NCBI GenBank assembly: GCA_965199665.1
Contig: OZ241208.1
Span: 3,100,001-3,164,000 of the forward strand
Reading direction: 5' to 3'
Length of the DNA stretch: 64,000 bases
DNA from: JAVVHH01 sp965199665
GTDB lineage: Bacteria > Pseudomonadota > Alphaproteobacteria > Acetobacterales > Acetobacteraceae
The position numbers and the translations under genes were made by a program. Every line of letters begins with the position of its first letter. Within the stretch, counting starts at the first letter, position 1. Shown here piece by piece: positions 16,306-26,758 of this stretch. The notes under the pieces were generated by a model, which saw only the letters and a program-made list of their open reading frames with translations, had not been told where the DNA came from and ran no database searches.

Positions 16306-16689
16306 CTAGAACATGTTGAGGCTGAGGCGGGCGTCCTCGGACATCCGGCTCGGATCCCACGGCGGATCCCACACGGTATCGACCGTGCAGGAAGAGACGT
16401 TCGGCACTGCCATGATGGCGTCCTGCACCATGATCGGCAGCTCCTGCGCGCTCGGGCAACCTGGCGCCGTCAGCGTCATCTCGACCTTAACCGCATTCGC
16501 ATCGTCAATCTCGACGGCGTAGATCAGGCCAAGCTCGTAGATATTGACCGGGATTTCCGGGTCGTAAACGGTGCAGATCGCGCCAATCACGGCATCCTCG
16601 TCCGGCTTGCCGCCGACCGCCGCGCCGGCAATCTGGTCAGCAACGGCCGGAATATCGGGCGTCCAGCTTTCGATCGGGGTCTCACTCAC
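16306..16689 (-). CDS. sufT: SUF system protein SufT (MIP18/DUF59 family)
   Basis: A 127-residue protein of the DUF59/MIP18 family, which helps Fe-S cluster maturation. DPEIPVNIYELGLIY (43-57) and the conserved Cys78 in APGCPS are the family marks. The start is GTG at 16689, overlapping the sufU stop by eight bases. This arrangement between sufU and sufA is typical of alphaproteobacterial suf operons. Confidence 0.93.
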   Translation of the reverse strand: MSETPIESWTPDIPAVADQIAGAAVGGKPDEDAVIGAICTVYDPEIPVNIYELGLIYAVEIDDANAVKVEMTLTAPGCPSAQELPIMVQDAIMAVPNVSSCTVDTVWDPPWDPSRMSEDARLSLNMF

Positions 16690-17131
16690 TCGTCGCCTCC
16701 TTTGAGCCGTCGATGGCGGCGAACAGCGCCCGCCATGGCAGCGTCACGCACTTCACCCGCGACGGAAAATCATGCACCGCCGAGAGCGGCTGTAGAGCCT
16801 GCAACGCCGTGTCGCACTGCTCGCAATGCCCTGTCCGCGCCATGGTCTCGACCTCCTCGCCGATGCGCCGCGCCCGGTCGATCGATTGACCCATCACCGC
16901 CTCGCACATGAGGTCGGCACTGGCCAAGCTGATCTCGCAGCCGCGCGCCATAAACGACGCCCCGGAGATGGTGTCGCCCGCACGGCGGATGAAGACCTCG
17001 ACGCGGTCGCCGCACATCGGGTTGTCGCCCTTGGCGGACGCGTCGGCCCCGTCGAGCGCACCGGCATGCGCCGGGTGCCGCCCGTGCTGGCGGATGGTGT
17101 CGCTATACAGAGCGCGGACGTCCTCGAACAT
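16682..17131 (-). CDS. sufU: SufU-type zinc-dependent sulfurtransferase
   Basis: A 149-residue IscU-like protein. In SUF systems that lack SufE, SufU accepts persulfide sulfur from SufS. The zinc and sulfur ligands known from the Bacillus protein align as Cys40, Asp42, Cys65 and Cys128, and an insert around residues 80-110 carries an extra HCEQC pair. The ATG at 17131 overlaps the sufS TAA by one base (TAATG). No sufE occurs in the operon, which agrees with SufU being the sulfur acceptor. Confidence 0.93.
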   Translation of the reverse strand: MFEDVRALYSDTIRQHGRHPAHAGALDGADASAKGDNPMCGDRVEVFIRRAGDTISGASFMARGCEISLASADLMCEAVMGQSIDRARRIGEEVETMARTGHCEQCDTALQALQPLSAVHDFPSRVKCVTLPWRALFAAIDGSKEATSE

Positions 17132-18372
17132 TAGGCAAAGAACTCGCGCACACGCACCAGCGCACCAACGAACACGTCGATCTCCTCCGGCGTCGTGTAG
17201 ATGCCGACGCTGGCGCGCGCGGTGCTGTCCACGCCAAGGCGGCGCATCAGCGGTTCCGCGCAATGATTGCCGGCGCGCACCGCGATGCCGGCGCGGTCGA
17301 GCAGGGTGGCAAGGTCGTGCGCGTGCGCATTGTCCATCGTGAAGCTGAACACGCCGCCACGGTCCTGCGGGCTGCCGAGCACCCGGACACCGGGGACCTC
17401 CGCCATGCGCCGCAACGTGTGCTCGACCAACGCGGCCTCGTGTGCCGCGATCGCCTCGTAGCCAATCGCCTCCACGTAATCGATCGCGACCCCGAGCCCG
17501 ATCGCTTCCAGGATCGGCGGCGTGCCGGCCTCGAACTTGTGTGGGATCTCGGCCCAGCTGCTGCGCTCGAAGCTGACGCTGCCGATCATGTCGCCACCGC
17601 CCATGAACGGCGGCATCCGCTCCAACAGCTCGCGCTTGGCATACATCGCGCCAATGCCGGTCGGACCATATAATTTGTGGCCAGTGAAGACGTAGAAATC
17701 GACGTCCAAGGCCTGCACGTCGACCCGGCGATGCACCACTGCCTGGCTGCCGTCCAACAGGACGCGGGCACCGTGGGCATGGGCCAACGCCACGATCCGC
17801 GATGCCGGCGTCACGGTGCCGAGCACGTTGCTCATGTGCGTGACCGCGACGAGGCGCACCTTCCCGTCCGCGAGCAGCCGTTCCAGCGCGGCCATGTCGA
17901 TCTCGCCACCATCGGTGATCGGCACGACCCGCAGCTCGATCCCGTGCGCATCGCGCAGCATCTGCCAGGGTACCAGGTTGGCGTGGTGTTCCATCTCGGA
18001 GATGACGACCGCATCGCCGGGCTGCATGACACCGCGGCCGTAGCTATGGGCGACCAGGTTGATGAGCTCGGTCGAGTTCTTGGCGAACACGATGGTGCGC
18101 GGGTCCGGTGCGTTGAGCAGCGTGGCGACCTTGTCGCGCACACCCTCATAAGCCTCCGTCGTGCGCTCGCTCATCCAGTGCAGGCCACGATGAACGTTGG
18201 CGTACTGGGTCTCCATCGCCTCGACCAGCGCGGAGATCACCTGACGCGGCTTCTGCGCCGAGGCCGCGCTGTCGAGGAACACGAACGGCTTGCCGTGCAC
18301 GGTCTGGCCGAGGATGGGGAAGTCGGCCCGGATCCGATCGATGTCGAAAGGTGGGCGGGACAGCGCGTTCAT
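17131..18372 (-). CDS. sufS: Cysteine desulfurase SufS
   Basis: A 413-residue PLP enzyme that converts cysteine to alanine and delivers sulfur as a persulfide for Fe-S assembly. Visible active-site residues are His130 (EMEHH) that stacks on PLP, Asp207 (LLDGSQ), the Schiff-base Lys233 in FTGHKLYGPTG and catalytic Cys371 in RAGNHCAEP. The short loop around the Cys places it in the group II (SufS/CsdA) class. The start overlaps sufD by four bases (ATGA). Confidence 0.96.
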   Translation of the reverse strand: MNALSRPPFDIDRIRADFPILGQTVHGKPFVFLDSAASAQKPRQVISALVEAMETQYANVHRGLHWMSERTTEAYEGVRDKVATLLNAPDPRTIVFAKNSTELINLVAHSYGRGVMQPGDAVVISEMEHHANLVPWQMLRDAHGIELRVVPITDGGEIDMAALERLLADGKVRLVAVTHMSNVLGTVTPASRIVALAHAHGARVLLDGSQAVVHRRVDVQALDVDFYVFTGHKLYGPTGIGAMYAKRELLERMPPFMGGGDMIGSVSFERSSWAEIPHKFEAGTPPILEAIGLGVAIDYVEAIGYEAIAAHEAALVEHTLRRMAEVPGVRVLGSPQDRGGVFSFTMDNAHAHDLATLLDRAGIAVRAGNHCAEPLMRRLGVDSTARASVGIYTTPEEIDVFVGALVRVREFFA

Positions 18373-19646
18373 GATGCCTCGACAGTCACGGGCGCTGATG
18401 CGTCACGACGGGCCCACCAGGCTTCGACCGCCGCTTCTAGCATTTCGCGCGCCGGCACGTGGGCGATCGGGTCGAGCGCCTCGGCCAAAAAGGCGCGCAC
18501 CAGGATGGAGCGGGCCTGCTGCTCCGGAATGCCCCGCGCGCGCAGGTAGAACAACTGGTCGGCATCCAGCTCGCCGACCGTGGCGCCATGGCTGCACTTC
18601 ACGTCGTCGGCGTAGATCTCGAGCTGCGGCTTGCAGTCGATCTCCGCATGCGGGCTCAGCAACAGGGCCTGGTTCATCTGGTAGCCGTCGGTCTTCTGCG
18701 CCACGCGGGCCACTTCGATGCGGCCCTGAAACACGCCGCGCGAGCGGTCGGACAGGACGTTCTTGATGGTCTGCCGGGAGGCGCAGTTCGGCGCATCGTG
18801 CGCGACCACCGTGGTGATGTCGCCGACCTGGTCGTCGCCGAGAAGCTGCGCGCCGTTGAGGTGCACCGCCGCGGTCGGGCCGGCCAGCTTGGCGTGGATC
18901 TCGGTGCGCGACAGACGGCTGCCGAGCGTCAGCACGAACGCGTCGTAGGTGCCGCCCTCCGCCACGTCGGCGAACCCAGTCTGTATATGGAACGCCGACG
19001 GCGATTCCTGCTGCAGGCGCACATGGGCCAACGTGGCACCCTCGGCGACGACGATCTCGTGCACGGCGTTGTGCAGATAGACCCCCTCCCCGCGCGCGAC
19101 CTCGACGATCGTCAGCTTGGCGCCGCGCTCCAATTCGATTCGGTGCCGCGGGTGGAACGCGACCGGGCGATGGTTGTCGACGCCGATCGACAGCAGCACG
19201 ATCGTCCCGGCATCGACACCGGCGGCCACGTGCAGCCGGATGCCGTCATCGGCCATCATGGTGTTGAGCGCGACCATGGGCTGCTTGGCGTCCGGCACGC
19301 GGCCAAACACCGGCTTGTCCGCGAAAGTCTCGAGCGTGATCGTGTCCGGCGGATCCGACAGCTCGGGCTGGTAGCGGCCATCGACCAGCACCAGGCGCGG
19401 CGCGTCCAGCGTCGGTGCCAGGTCGGGCGCGGTGCCGACGGCGGTCAGCGGTTCCTCGAAGGTGACGGCGCTCAGGCCGCGGAGCGAGGTATATCGCCAG
19501 GCTTCGTCGCGCACGGTCGGTAGACCGCTCGCCTTGAACAGCGCGGCAGCCGCGTCGCGGGCAGCGGGATCGCCGGGCAGCCGGTCGCGCAGGCCGTGAA
19601 AGCGGGCGAGGAACGAGTCGGCGGCGCTGAGGACTTCGCTGTTCAT
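18369..19646 (-). CDS. sufD: Fe-S assembly scaffold subunit SufD
   Basis: A 425-residue protein of the SufB/SufD family. Its beta-helical core (about 130-360) pairs with SufB to bind the nascent cluster, and SufC drives the complex. The C-terminal signature is clear: a CKPQLEIYADDVKCSHGATVG-type segment near 340-360, then QLFYLRARGIPEQQAR. The start overlaps sufC by four bases (ATGA) and the stop overlaps sufS in the same way. Confidence 0.95.
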   Translation of the reverse strand: MNSEVLSAADSFLARFHGLRDRLPGDPAARDAAAALFKASGLPTVRDEAWRYTSLRGLSAVTFEEPLTAVGTAPDLAPTLDAPRLVLVDGRYQPELSDPPDTITLETFADKPVFGRVPDAKQPMVALNTMMADDGIRLHVAAGVDAGTIVLLSIGVDNHRPVAFHPRHRIELERGAKLTIVEVARGEGVYLHNAVHEIVVAEGATLAHVRLQQESPSAFHIQTGFADVAEGGTYDAFVLTLGSRLSRTEIHAKLAGPTAAVHLNGAQLLGDDQVGDITTVVAHDAPNCASRQTIKNVLSDRSRGVFQGRIEVARVAQKTDGYQMNQALLLSPHAEIDCKPQLEIYADDVKCSHGATVGELDADQLFYLRARGIPEQQARSILVRAFLAEALDPIAHVPAREMLEAAVEAWWARRDASAPVTVEAS

Positions 19647-20391
19647 GCCGCCTCCGCGACGACCTGGCTGTAGCCGTTCGCCTCCAACTCGCGCGCCAAC
19701 TCCGGCCCGCCGGTGCGAACGATGCGCCCCTTGCTCAGCACATGGACGCGGTCGGGCACCAGGTGGTCGAGCAGCCGCTGATGATGGGTGATGACCAGGG
19801 CCGAGAAGTCGGGCCGACGCAGCGCGTTGACGCCATCGGCGACGATACGCAGCGCGTCGATGTCGAGCCCGCTATCGGTCTCATCCAGGATCGCCAGCTT
19901 GGGGCGCAGGATCGCCATCTGAAGCACCTCGTTGCGCTTCTTCTCGCCACCAGAGAAGCCCACATTGACGTTGCGCTTCAGCATGTCGTCGGGGAAGTGC
20001 AGCCGCTTGCTTTCCGAGCGTGCCAGCCGCAGGAAGCCCGGCGCATCCAGTTCCTCCTCGCCGCGGGCGCGACGGATCGCGTTCAATGCCGTCCGCAGGA
20101 AGTTGGCGTTGTTCACCCCCGGCAACTCGAGCGGTGCCTGGAAGGCCAGGAACAGCCCCGCCGCCGCGCGTTCCTCCGGCTCCATCTCCAGAAGGTCGCG
20201 CCCGTCGAACTCGGCCGAGCCGCCGGTGACCGCGTAGCCGTCATTGCCGGCCAGCACGTAGCCGAGCGTGCTCTTGCCCGAACCGTTCGGGCCCATGATC
20301 GCGTGCACCTCGCCTGCCGGCAGGTCGAGGCTGATCCCCTTCAGGATCGGTTTTTCCTCGACGGAGGCACACAGCTCGTGAATGCGCAACA

Positions 20392-20392
<1 letters not shown>
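19643..20392 (-). CDS. sufC: Fe-S assembly ATPase SufC
   Basis: A cytoplasmic ABC-type ATPase of 249 residues. It has Walker A GPNGSGKST (34-42), signature FSGGEKKR (146-153), Walker B AILDETDSGLD (167-177) and an ITHHQRLL switch region. The DETDSGLD form is typical of SufC. The frame is open further upstream within sufB, but homology starts at MLRIHEL, and that ATG overlaps the sufB stop in a TGATG. It powers conformational change of SufBD. Confidence 0.96.
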
Positions 20393-21897
<1,505 letters not shown>

Positions 21898-21903
21898 GGA
21901 GAC

Positions 21904-22359
21904 CTACTCAGCTGGAATGGCTGCCACCGGCGGCGCCGGGGCAAAAGAATGGGGCGTGGCCCGATGGGCCACGATATCGGCGATGGAGATGGTGCCGAGC
22001 GCCTGCATCACGGCATGGTTCACTTGGTCCCATCCGCCGCGGCAGCAACATTGCTGCGCCTGACAACTCGAGGGCGACCCATCGACGCACGCCGTCACGT
22101 GGACCGGCCCATCGATGGCGGCGACGACGTCGGCCACGTTGACGTCCTCCAACGGGCGCAAGAGGCGATAGCCGCCGCGGGCGCCGCGCTGGCTCACCAC
22201 GAGCCCGCCCGACGCCAGACCCTTGAGGACCTTGGCAACGGTCGGCTCCGGCAACCCGGTCGCGCCGGCGATGTTGGGCGAGGTCTGCACCGCGTCGCCG
22301 CTCGCCAACCTGGCGAGCACGACCACGGCGTAATCCGCCAATTTCGACAATCTTAACAT
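21904..22359 (-). CDS. Rrf2-family Fe-S regulator of the suf operon
   Basis: A 151-residue winged-helix regulator. The N-terminal motif MLRLSKLADYAVVVLARLA with a later GARGGYRL wing is typical of the Rrf2 proteins that head alphaproteobacterial suf operons. A Cys-rich segment (Cys91, Cys99, Cys104-106) could hold an Fe-S cluster, as in IscR, so that cluster supply feeds back on suf expression. It is the first gene of the operon. The frame runs open far upstream, antisense to pyrC; the ATG at 22359 fits homology. Autoregulation is inferred from position. Confidence 0.9.
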   Translation of the reverse strand: MLRLSKLADYAVVVLARLASGDAVQTSPNIAGATGLPEPTVAKVLKGLASGGLVVSQRGARGGYRLLRPLEDVNVADVVAAIDGPVHVTACVDGSPSSCQAQQCCCRGGWDQVNHAVMQALGTISIADIVAHRATPHSFAPAPPVAAIPAE

Positions 22360-22374
22360 GATGGTTTGCCTAAG

Positions 22375-22391
22375 CGGACCAGTGAGGTCCG
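22375..22391. promoter_or_regulatory. Inverted repeat in the suf/pyrC divergent region (possible operator)
   Basis: CGGACC and GGTCCG arms (6 bp) with a 5-base spacer lie 16 bases upstream of the Rrf2 regulator start. The position suits an operator or a 5'-leader hairpin for the suf operon. It does not match an IscR type 1 site that I can recognise. Confidence 0.3.
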
Positions 22392-22491
22392 GATTGACTC
22401 CGATGTGATGCGCGAACGCCCCTTGGTCAACCCCTGAGTTGCCAGCCCCGCCGGGCTCCGGCAGGTAACGCGGCACCACGGAGGGAACGGG

Positions 22492-23817
22492 ATGGCCGAA
22501 CGTTACGAGCTGCTGGTCCGGGGCGGACGCTGCGTGTTGCCCTGGGGTGAGACGGAGGCCGATCTGGGCATCGCCGACGGCCGCATCAAGGCGATCGGCC
22601 GCCTTGCCGATGCCTCGGCGGAGACCGAATTCGATGCCGCGGGGCTGCACGTGTTGCCCGGGCTGATCGACCCGCACGTCCATCTCCGCGATCCCGGCGA
22701 CCCGGCCGTCGAGACCATCCCCACCGGCACCAAGGCCGCCATCCTGGGTGGGCTCGCCGCCGTGTTCGACATGCCCAACACGGCGCCTTCCATCACCGAC
22801 GCCGCCCAGATCGCCTGGAAGGCGGATTACGTGGAACGCGTCGCCTGGTGCGACATGGGCCTCTACGTCGGCGGTACCCGCGCCAACACGCCCGAGCTCG
22901 GCACGCTGGAGACGGCGCGCGGCGTGTGCGGGGTCAAGATCTTCGCCGGGTCGTCCACGGGCGACCTGATGATCGAGGACGACCCGTCGCTGGAAGCCGC
23001 CATGCGCTCGGGCCGCCGCCGCATCAGTTTCCACAGCGAGGACGAGTATCGGCTGCAGGAGCGCAAGCCCCTGTTCAAGCGGGGCGACCCGTTCAGCGAC
23101 CACGCCGTCTGGCGCGACGTCGAATGCGCGTTCCTGGGCACCCGCCGTCTCATGGCGCTCGCCCGCAAGACCGGCCGTCCCACTCACATTCTGCACGTCT
23201 CGACCGCGGAGGAGCTCGACTACCTCCAGGACTTCCGCGACGTCGCCACCGTCGAGCTGCTGGTCAACCACCTGACCCAATGGGCCCCCGACGTCTACGA
23301 GCAGCTCGGCGGCTACGGCGTGATGAACCCGCCGATCCGCGATGTCAGGCACTACGAGGCGGCGTGGCGCGCCGTGGCGGACGGCACCGCCGACACGATC
23401 GGCTCCGACCATGCGCCGCACGCCCGCGCCGCCAAGGAGCGTCCGTGGCCGGACACGGCGGCCGGGCTCACCGGGGTGCAGACGCTGGTGCCGCTCATGC
23501 TGGACCACGTCAACGCCGGCCGTCTCAGCCTCGGCCGGCTGGTGGACCTCATGTGCGCCGGCCCGGCCCGGGTTTATGGCGCCGTGGGCAAGGGCCGCCT
23601 GGCCGCCGGACACGATGGCGACCTCACCCTGGTGGACATGGGCCACCGGCGCCGGATCGAGAATAGCTGGATCGTCTCGCCCTGCGGCTGGACTCCGTTC
23701 GACGGCACCGCCGTCACCGGCTGGCCGGTCGCCACCGTGGTGCGCGGCCGCGTCGTGATGCGCGACGACGAGGTGCTGGGCGAGCCCGCCGGCCGCCTGG
23801 TCCGCTTCGCCGCCTGA
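22492..23817 (+). CDS. pyrC: Dihydroorotase
   Basis: A 441-residue cyclic amidohydrolase. Metal-binding features are HVH (62-64) in GLIDPHVHLRDPG, Lys149 in GVKIFAGSSTG (a candidate carboxylated bridging Lys), FHSED and GSDHAPH near the active site. The RIENSWIVSPCGWTPFDG segment near the C-terminus is typical of the long class I dihydroorotases, which convert carbamoyl aspartate to dihydroorotate in pyrimidine synthesis. An excellent GGAGGG precedes the ATG. PyrB is not adjacent. Allantoinase is the main alternative; the C-terminal segment favours dihydroorotase. Confidence 0.85.
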   Translation: MAERYELLVRGGRCVLPWGETEADLGIADGRIKAIGRLADASAETEFDAAGLHVLPGLIDPHVHLRDPGDPAVETIPTGTKAAILGGLAAVFDMPNTAPSITDAAQIAWKADYVERVAWCDMGLYVGGTRANTPELGTLETARGVCGVKIFAGSSTGDLMIEDDPSLEAAMRSGRRRISFHSEDEYRLQERKPLFKRGDPFSDHAVWRDVECAFLGTRRLMALARKTGRPTHILHVSTAEELDYLQDFRDVATVELLVNHLTQWAPDVYEQLGGYGVMNPPIRDVRHYEAAWRAVADGTADTIGSDHAPHARAAKERPWPDTAAGLTGVQTLVPLMLDHVNAGRLSLGRLVDLMCAGPARVYGAVGKGRLAAGHDGDLTLVDMGHRRRIENSWIVSPCGWTPFDGTAVTGWPVATVVRGRVVMRDDEVLGEPAGRLVRFAA

Positions 23818-23893
23818 CCGCACCCCCGCCCCGGGGTTGTCGGGTTGGGGGTGCTGCCGCAGAGTTGGCCGGCAAAACGGGGGAGGGGCGCGA

Positions 23894-25990
23894 ATGGCGG
23901 ATCGGGGAGCGGCGCTCGACAGCTTGCTGAAGCCGGGCAGCGTGGCGGTGGTGGGCGCATCGGCGGACGCGACGCGGATCGGCGGCCGGCCGATCGCCTA
24001 CATGCTGGGGCAGGGCTTCGCCGGCGAGATCATGCCGGTCAATCCGAACCGCGCGGAGATCCAGGGCCTGCCGGCCTATCGCAGCGTGGCGGACCTGCCG
24101 CGCGTGCCGGACGCGGCGATCGTGGCGGTGCCGTCGGCGCTGGCCATCGACGCGGTGCGCGACCTGTCGGCCCGCGGCGTCAAGGCGGCGATCGTGTTCA
24201 CCGCCGGCTTCGCGGAGGCCGGCGAGGAGGGCGAGGCCGCCCAGCGCGCCATGCTGGCCGCCGCCGGGCCGATGCGGTTGCTGGGGCCGAACTGCCTCGG
24301 GCTGTTCAACGCGCGGATCGGCTTCTACCCGATCTTCTCCTCCAGCCTGGAGAGCGGCTTCCCGCAGCCCGGCCGGGTCGGCATCGCCAGCCAGAGCGGC
24401 GCCTACGGCACCCATGTCTTCGCCGTGGCCCGTAACCGCGGTATCGGCACGCCCATCTGCGTTACCACCGGCAATGAGGCGGACATCACGATCGGCGACG
24501 TGATCGGCTGGCTGGCGCAGGATCCCGATACGGACGTGATCGCGGCCTACGCCGAGGGCATCCGCGAGGCGGACGGTTTCCTTGCCGCGCTGGCGGCGGC
24601 ACGGGCGGCGCGCAAGCCGGTGGTGCTGATGAAGGTCGGCACCTCCGTCATCGGACAGCACGCGGCCCAGTCGCACACCGCCTCCATCGCCGGCAACGAC
24701 AAGGTGACGGACGCGGTGCTGGCCGAATTCGGCGTGGTGCGCGCCAGCACGACGGAGGAGATGCTGGACATCGCGCTGACCGCGACCCGGCGCATCTACC
24801 CGGCCGGCAACACGCTGGGGGTGATCACCATCAGCGGCGGCGCCGGGGTGCTGATCTCGGACGCCGCGGAGAAGGCCGGGCTGCCGCTGCCCGCCATGCC
24901 GGCGGAGGCGCAGGCGCGGTTGAAGGCGATGCTGCCCTTCGCCGCACCGCGCAACCCGGTGGACTGCACCGCGCAGGCCTTCAACGACATGACGCTGATC
25001 GGCCGCTTCACCGATTCCATGGTCGAGGATGGCGGCTACACCTCCATCCTGGGGTTCTTCAGCCAAGTCGGCGGCTCCCGCACCATCGCGCCCGCGTTGC
25101 GCGAGCAGTTGAACGCCACCCGCGCCAAGCACCCCGATCGGCTCTACGCCCTGTCCGTCGTGGCGCGCCCCGACCAGGTGCAGCAATACGAGGAGGACGG
25201 CTTCGTGGTGTTCGAGGACCCCACCCGCGCGGTGGTGGCGATCGAGGCGATGGGGCGTTTCGGCGACGCCTTCGCGCGCCCGGCCGACCCGGTGCCGCCG
25301 CCCCTGCCGCCCGTGACCCTGCCGGCCCGCACGCCGACGGAGGCGGAGGCGAAGCGGTTGCTGGCAGACGCCGGCATCCCGTCTGCGCCAGAGGCCGCCT
25401 GCGACACGGCCGACGCGGCGGCCGCCGCGGCCGAGCGGTTCGGCGGCAAGGTGGTCATGAAGATCCTGTCGCCGGACATCGTGCACAAATCGGAGATCGG
25501 AGGCGTGCTGCTCGGGGTCGAGGGGGGCACAGCGGCGCGTGCCGGCTTCGACCTGCTGATGCGGCGGGCGCGCGACGCAGTACCGGGCGCGCGCCTCGAG
25601 GGCGTGCTGGTCGCCAAGCAGCTCGAGGGCGGGATCGAGTGCATCATGGGCATCCAACGTGACCCGGTGTTCGGCCCCGTTGTCCTGGTCGGCATCGGCG
25701 GCATCTTCGTGGAGATCCTGGACGACGTCGCGCTGCACCGCTGCCCGATCGGGCCCGCGGTGGCCGAGCGCATGATCCGCGGGCTGCGCGCCGCCCCCCT
25801 CCTGCTCGGCGTCCGCGGTAAGCCGGCCGCCGACATCGCCGCCCTGGCCGCCATGCTCGCGACGCTGTCGCAATGGGCCGTAGCGGCCGGCGACCGGCTC
25901 CGATCGGTCGATCTCAACCCGGTGCTGGCATTGCCCGAGGGCGCTTGGGCGCTGGACGCGGTGATCGAGCTCGACGAGGTCGCTCCATGA
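23894..25990 (+). CDS. NDP-forming acyl-CoA synthetase (acetate-CoA ligase family)
   Basis: A 698-residue fused alpha-beta protein. The CoA-binding Rossmann domain starts at VAVVGASADATRIGG (about 17-31); next come succinyl-CoA-ligase-like domains with SQSGAYG and SHTASIAG, where His261 is the probable phospho-histidine; an ATP-grasp domain fills about 475-698 (GGKVVMKILSPDIVHKSE). Such enzymes interconvert acyl-CoA and acid plus nucleoside triphosphate; the acid is unknown. GGGGGAGGGG precedes the ATG at 23894. Its stop overlaps the start of a CoA-transferase gene (ATGA), so the three genes probably act on the same acyl group. Confidence 0.9.
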   Translation: MADRGAALDSLLKPGSVAVVGASADATRIGGRPIAYMLGQGFAGEIMPVNPNRAEIQGLPAYRSVADLPRVPDAAIVAVPSALAIDAVRDLSARGVKAAIVFTAGFAEAGEEGEAAQRAMLAAAGPMRLLGPNCLGLFNARIGFYPIFSSSLESGFPQPGRVGIASQSGAYGTHVFAVARNRGIGTPICVTTGNEADITIGDVIGWLAQDPDTDVIAAYAEGIREADGFLAALAAARAARKPVVLMKVGTSVIGQHAAQSHTASIAGNDKVTDAVLAEFGVVRASTTEEMLDIALTATRRIYPAGNTLGVITISGGAGVLISDAAEKAGLPLPAMPAEAQARLKAMLPFAAPRNPVDCTAQAFNDMTLIGRFTDSMVEDGGYTSILGFFSQVGGSRTIAPALREQLNATRAKHPDRLYALSVVARPDQVQQYEEDGFVVFEDPTRAVVAIEAMGRFGDAFARPADPVPPPLPPVTLPARTPTEAEAKRLLADAGIPSAPEAACDTADAAAAAAERFGGKVVMKILSPDIVHKSEIGGVLLGVEGGTAARAGFDLLMRRARDAVPGARLEGVLVAKQLEGGIECIMGIQRDPVFGPVVLVGIGGIFVEILDDVALHRCPIGPAVAERMIRGLRAAPLLLGVRGKPAADIAALAAMLATLSQWAVAAGDRLRSVDLNPVLALPEGAWALDAVIELDEVAP

Positions 25991-26658
25991 TCGACAAGCG
26001 GGTCGACAGCATCGCCGTCGCGCTGACGGGCGTTGCGGACGGGTCCACCGTGCTGATCGGCGGCTTCGGCTCCGTGGGCCAGCCCAACGAGCTGATCGAA
26101 GGGTTGATCGAGCAGGGCGCGCGGGACTTGGTCTGCGTGGCCAACAATGCGGGCGCCGGCCATGTCGGGCTGGCACGGCTGATGGAACTCGGCCGCGTCC
26201 GGCGCATGATCTGTTCGTTCCCGCGCTCCGTCGGCTCCACCGTGTTCGAGGATCTGTATCGGGCCGGCAAGATCGAGTTGGAATTGGTGCCGCAGGGCAC
26301 GATGGCCGAACGCATCCGCGCGGCAGGGGCCGGCATCCCGGCCTTCTTCACCGCGACCGCGGCCAATACGCTGCTGGCGCGCGGCAAGGAGGTGCGCGAG
26401 ATCAACGGCCGTCGTTACGTGCTGGAGGAGGCGTTGCACGCCGATCTGGCACTCATCGAAGCCTGGCAGGCGGATCGATGGGGCAACCTCACCTATCGCA
26501 AGAGCGGTCGCAACTTCAACCCGATCATGGCGACCGCCGCGTCGCTCACGGTGGCGCAGGTCCATCACATCGTCGAGCTTGGCCAGCTCGATCCGGAGGC
26601 GATCGTGACGCCCGGCCTTTACGTGAACCGGGTGGTTCACGTGTCCACCACAAAATAG
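25987..26658 (+). CDS. 3-oxoacid CoA-transferase, subunit A
   Basis: A 223-residue alpha subunit of a family I CoA transferase, which moves CoA from succinyl-CoA to a 3-oxoacid. The CoA-binding loop GGFGSVGQPNELI (25-37) and later NNAGAGHVGLARL and MATAASLTVAQVHHIVELG are characteristic of the PcaI/CatI/ScoA type. The ATG at 25987 is coupled to the ligase stop. Substrate could be acetoacetate or 3-oxoadipate; nothing nearby decides this. Confidence 0.92.
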   Translation: MIDKRVDSIAVALTGVADGSTVLIGGFGSVGQPNELIEGLIEQGARDLVCVANNAGAGHVGLARLMELGRVRRMICSFPRSVGSTVFEDLYRAGKIELELVPQGTMAERIRAAGAGIPAFFTATAANTLLARGKEVREINGRRYVLEEALHADLALIEAWQADRWGNLTYRKSGRNFNPIMATAASLTVAQVHHIVELGQLDPEAIVTPGLYVNRVVHVSTTK

Positions 26659-26758
26659 ACAATCTTTCTTAACTTATTGCGTGTTGACTGCGAGGTGCTC
26701 GAGCGCGATGTGCCGGGTCCGGTTCGCAGCGATCGCAACCGAAACTGGAGTGCGTCCG

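Noticed and set aside
23818..23893. N-terminal extension of the acyl-CoA synthetase
   Set aside because: The Cys/Arg-rich stretch is unlike the family, and the ATG at 23894 has a very strong ribosome site.
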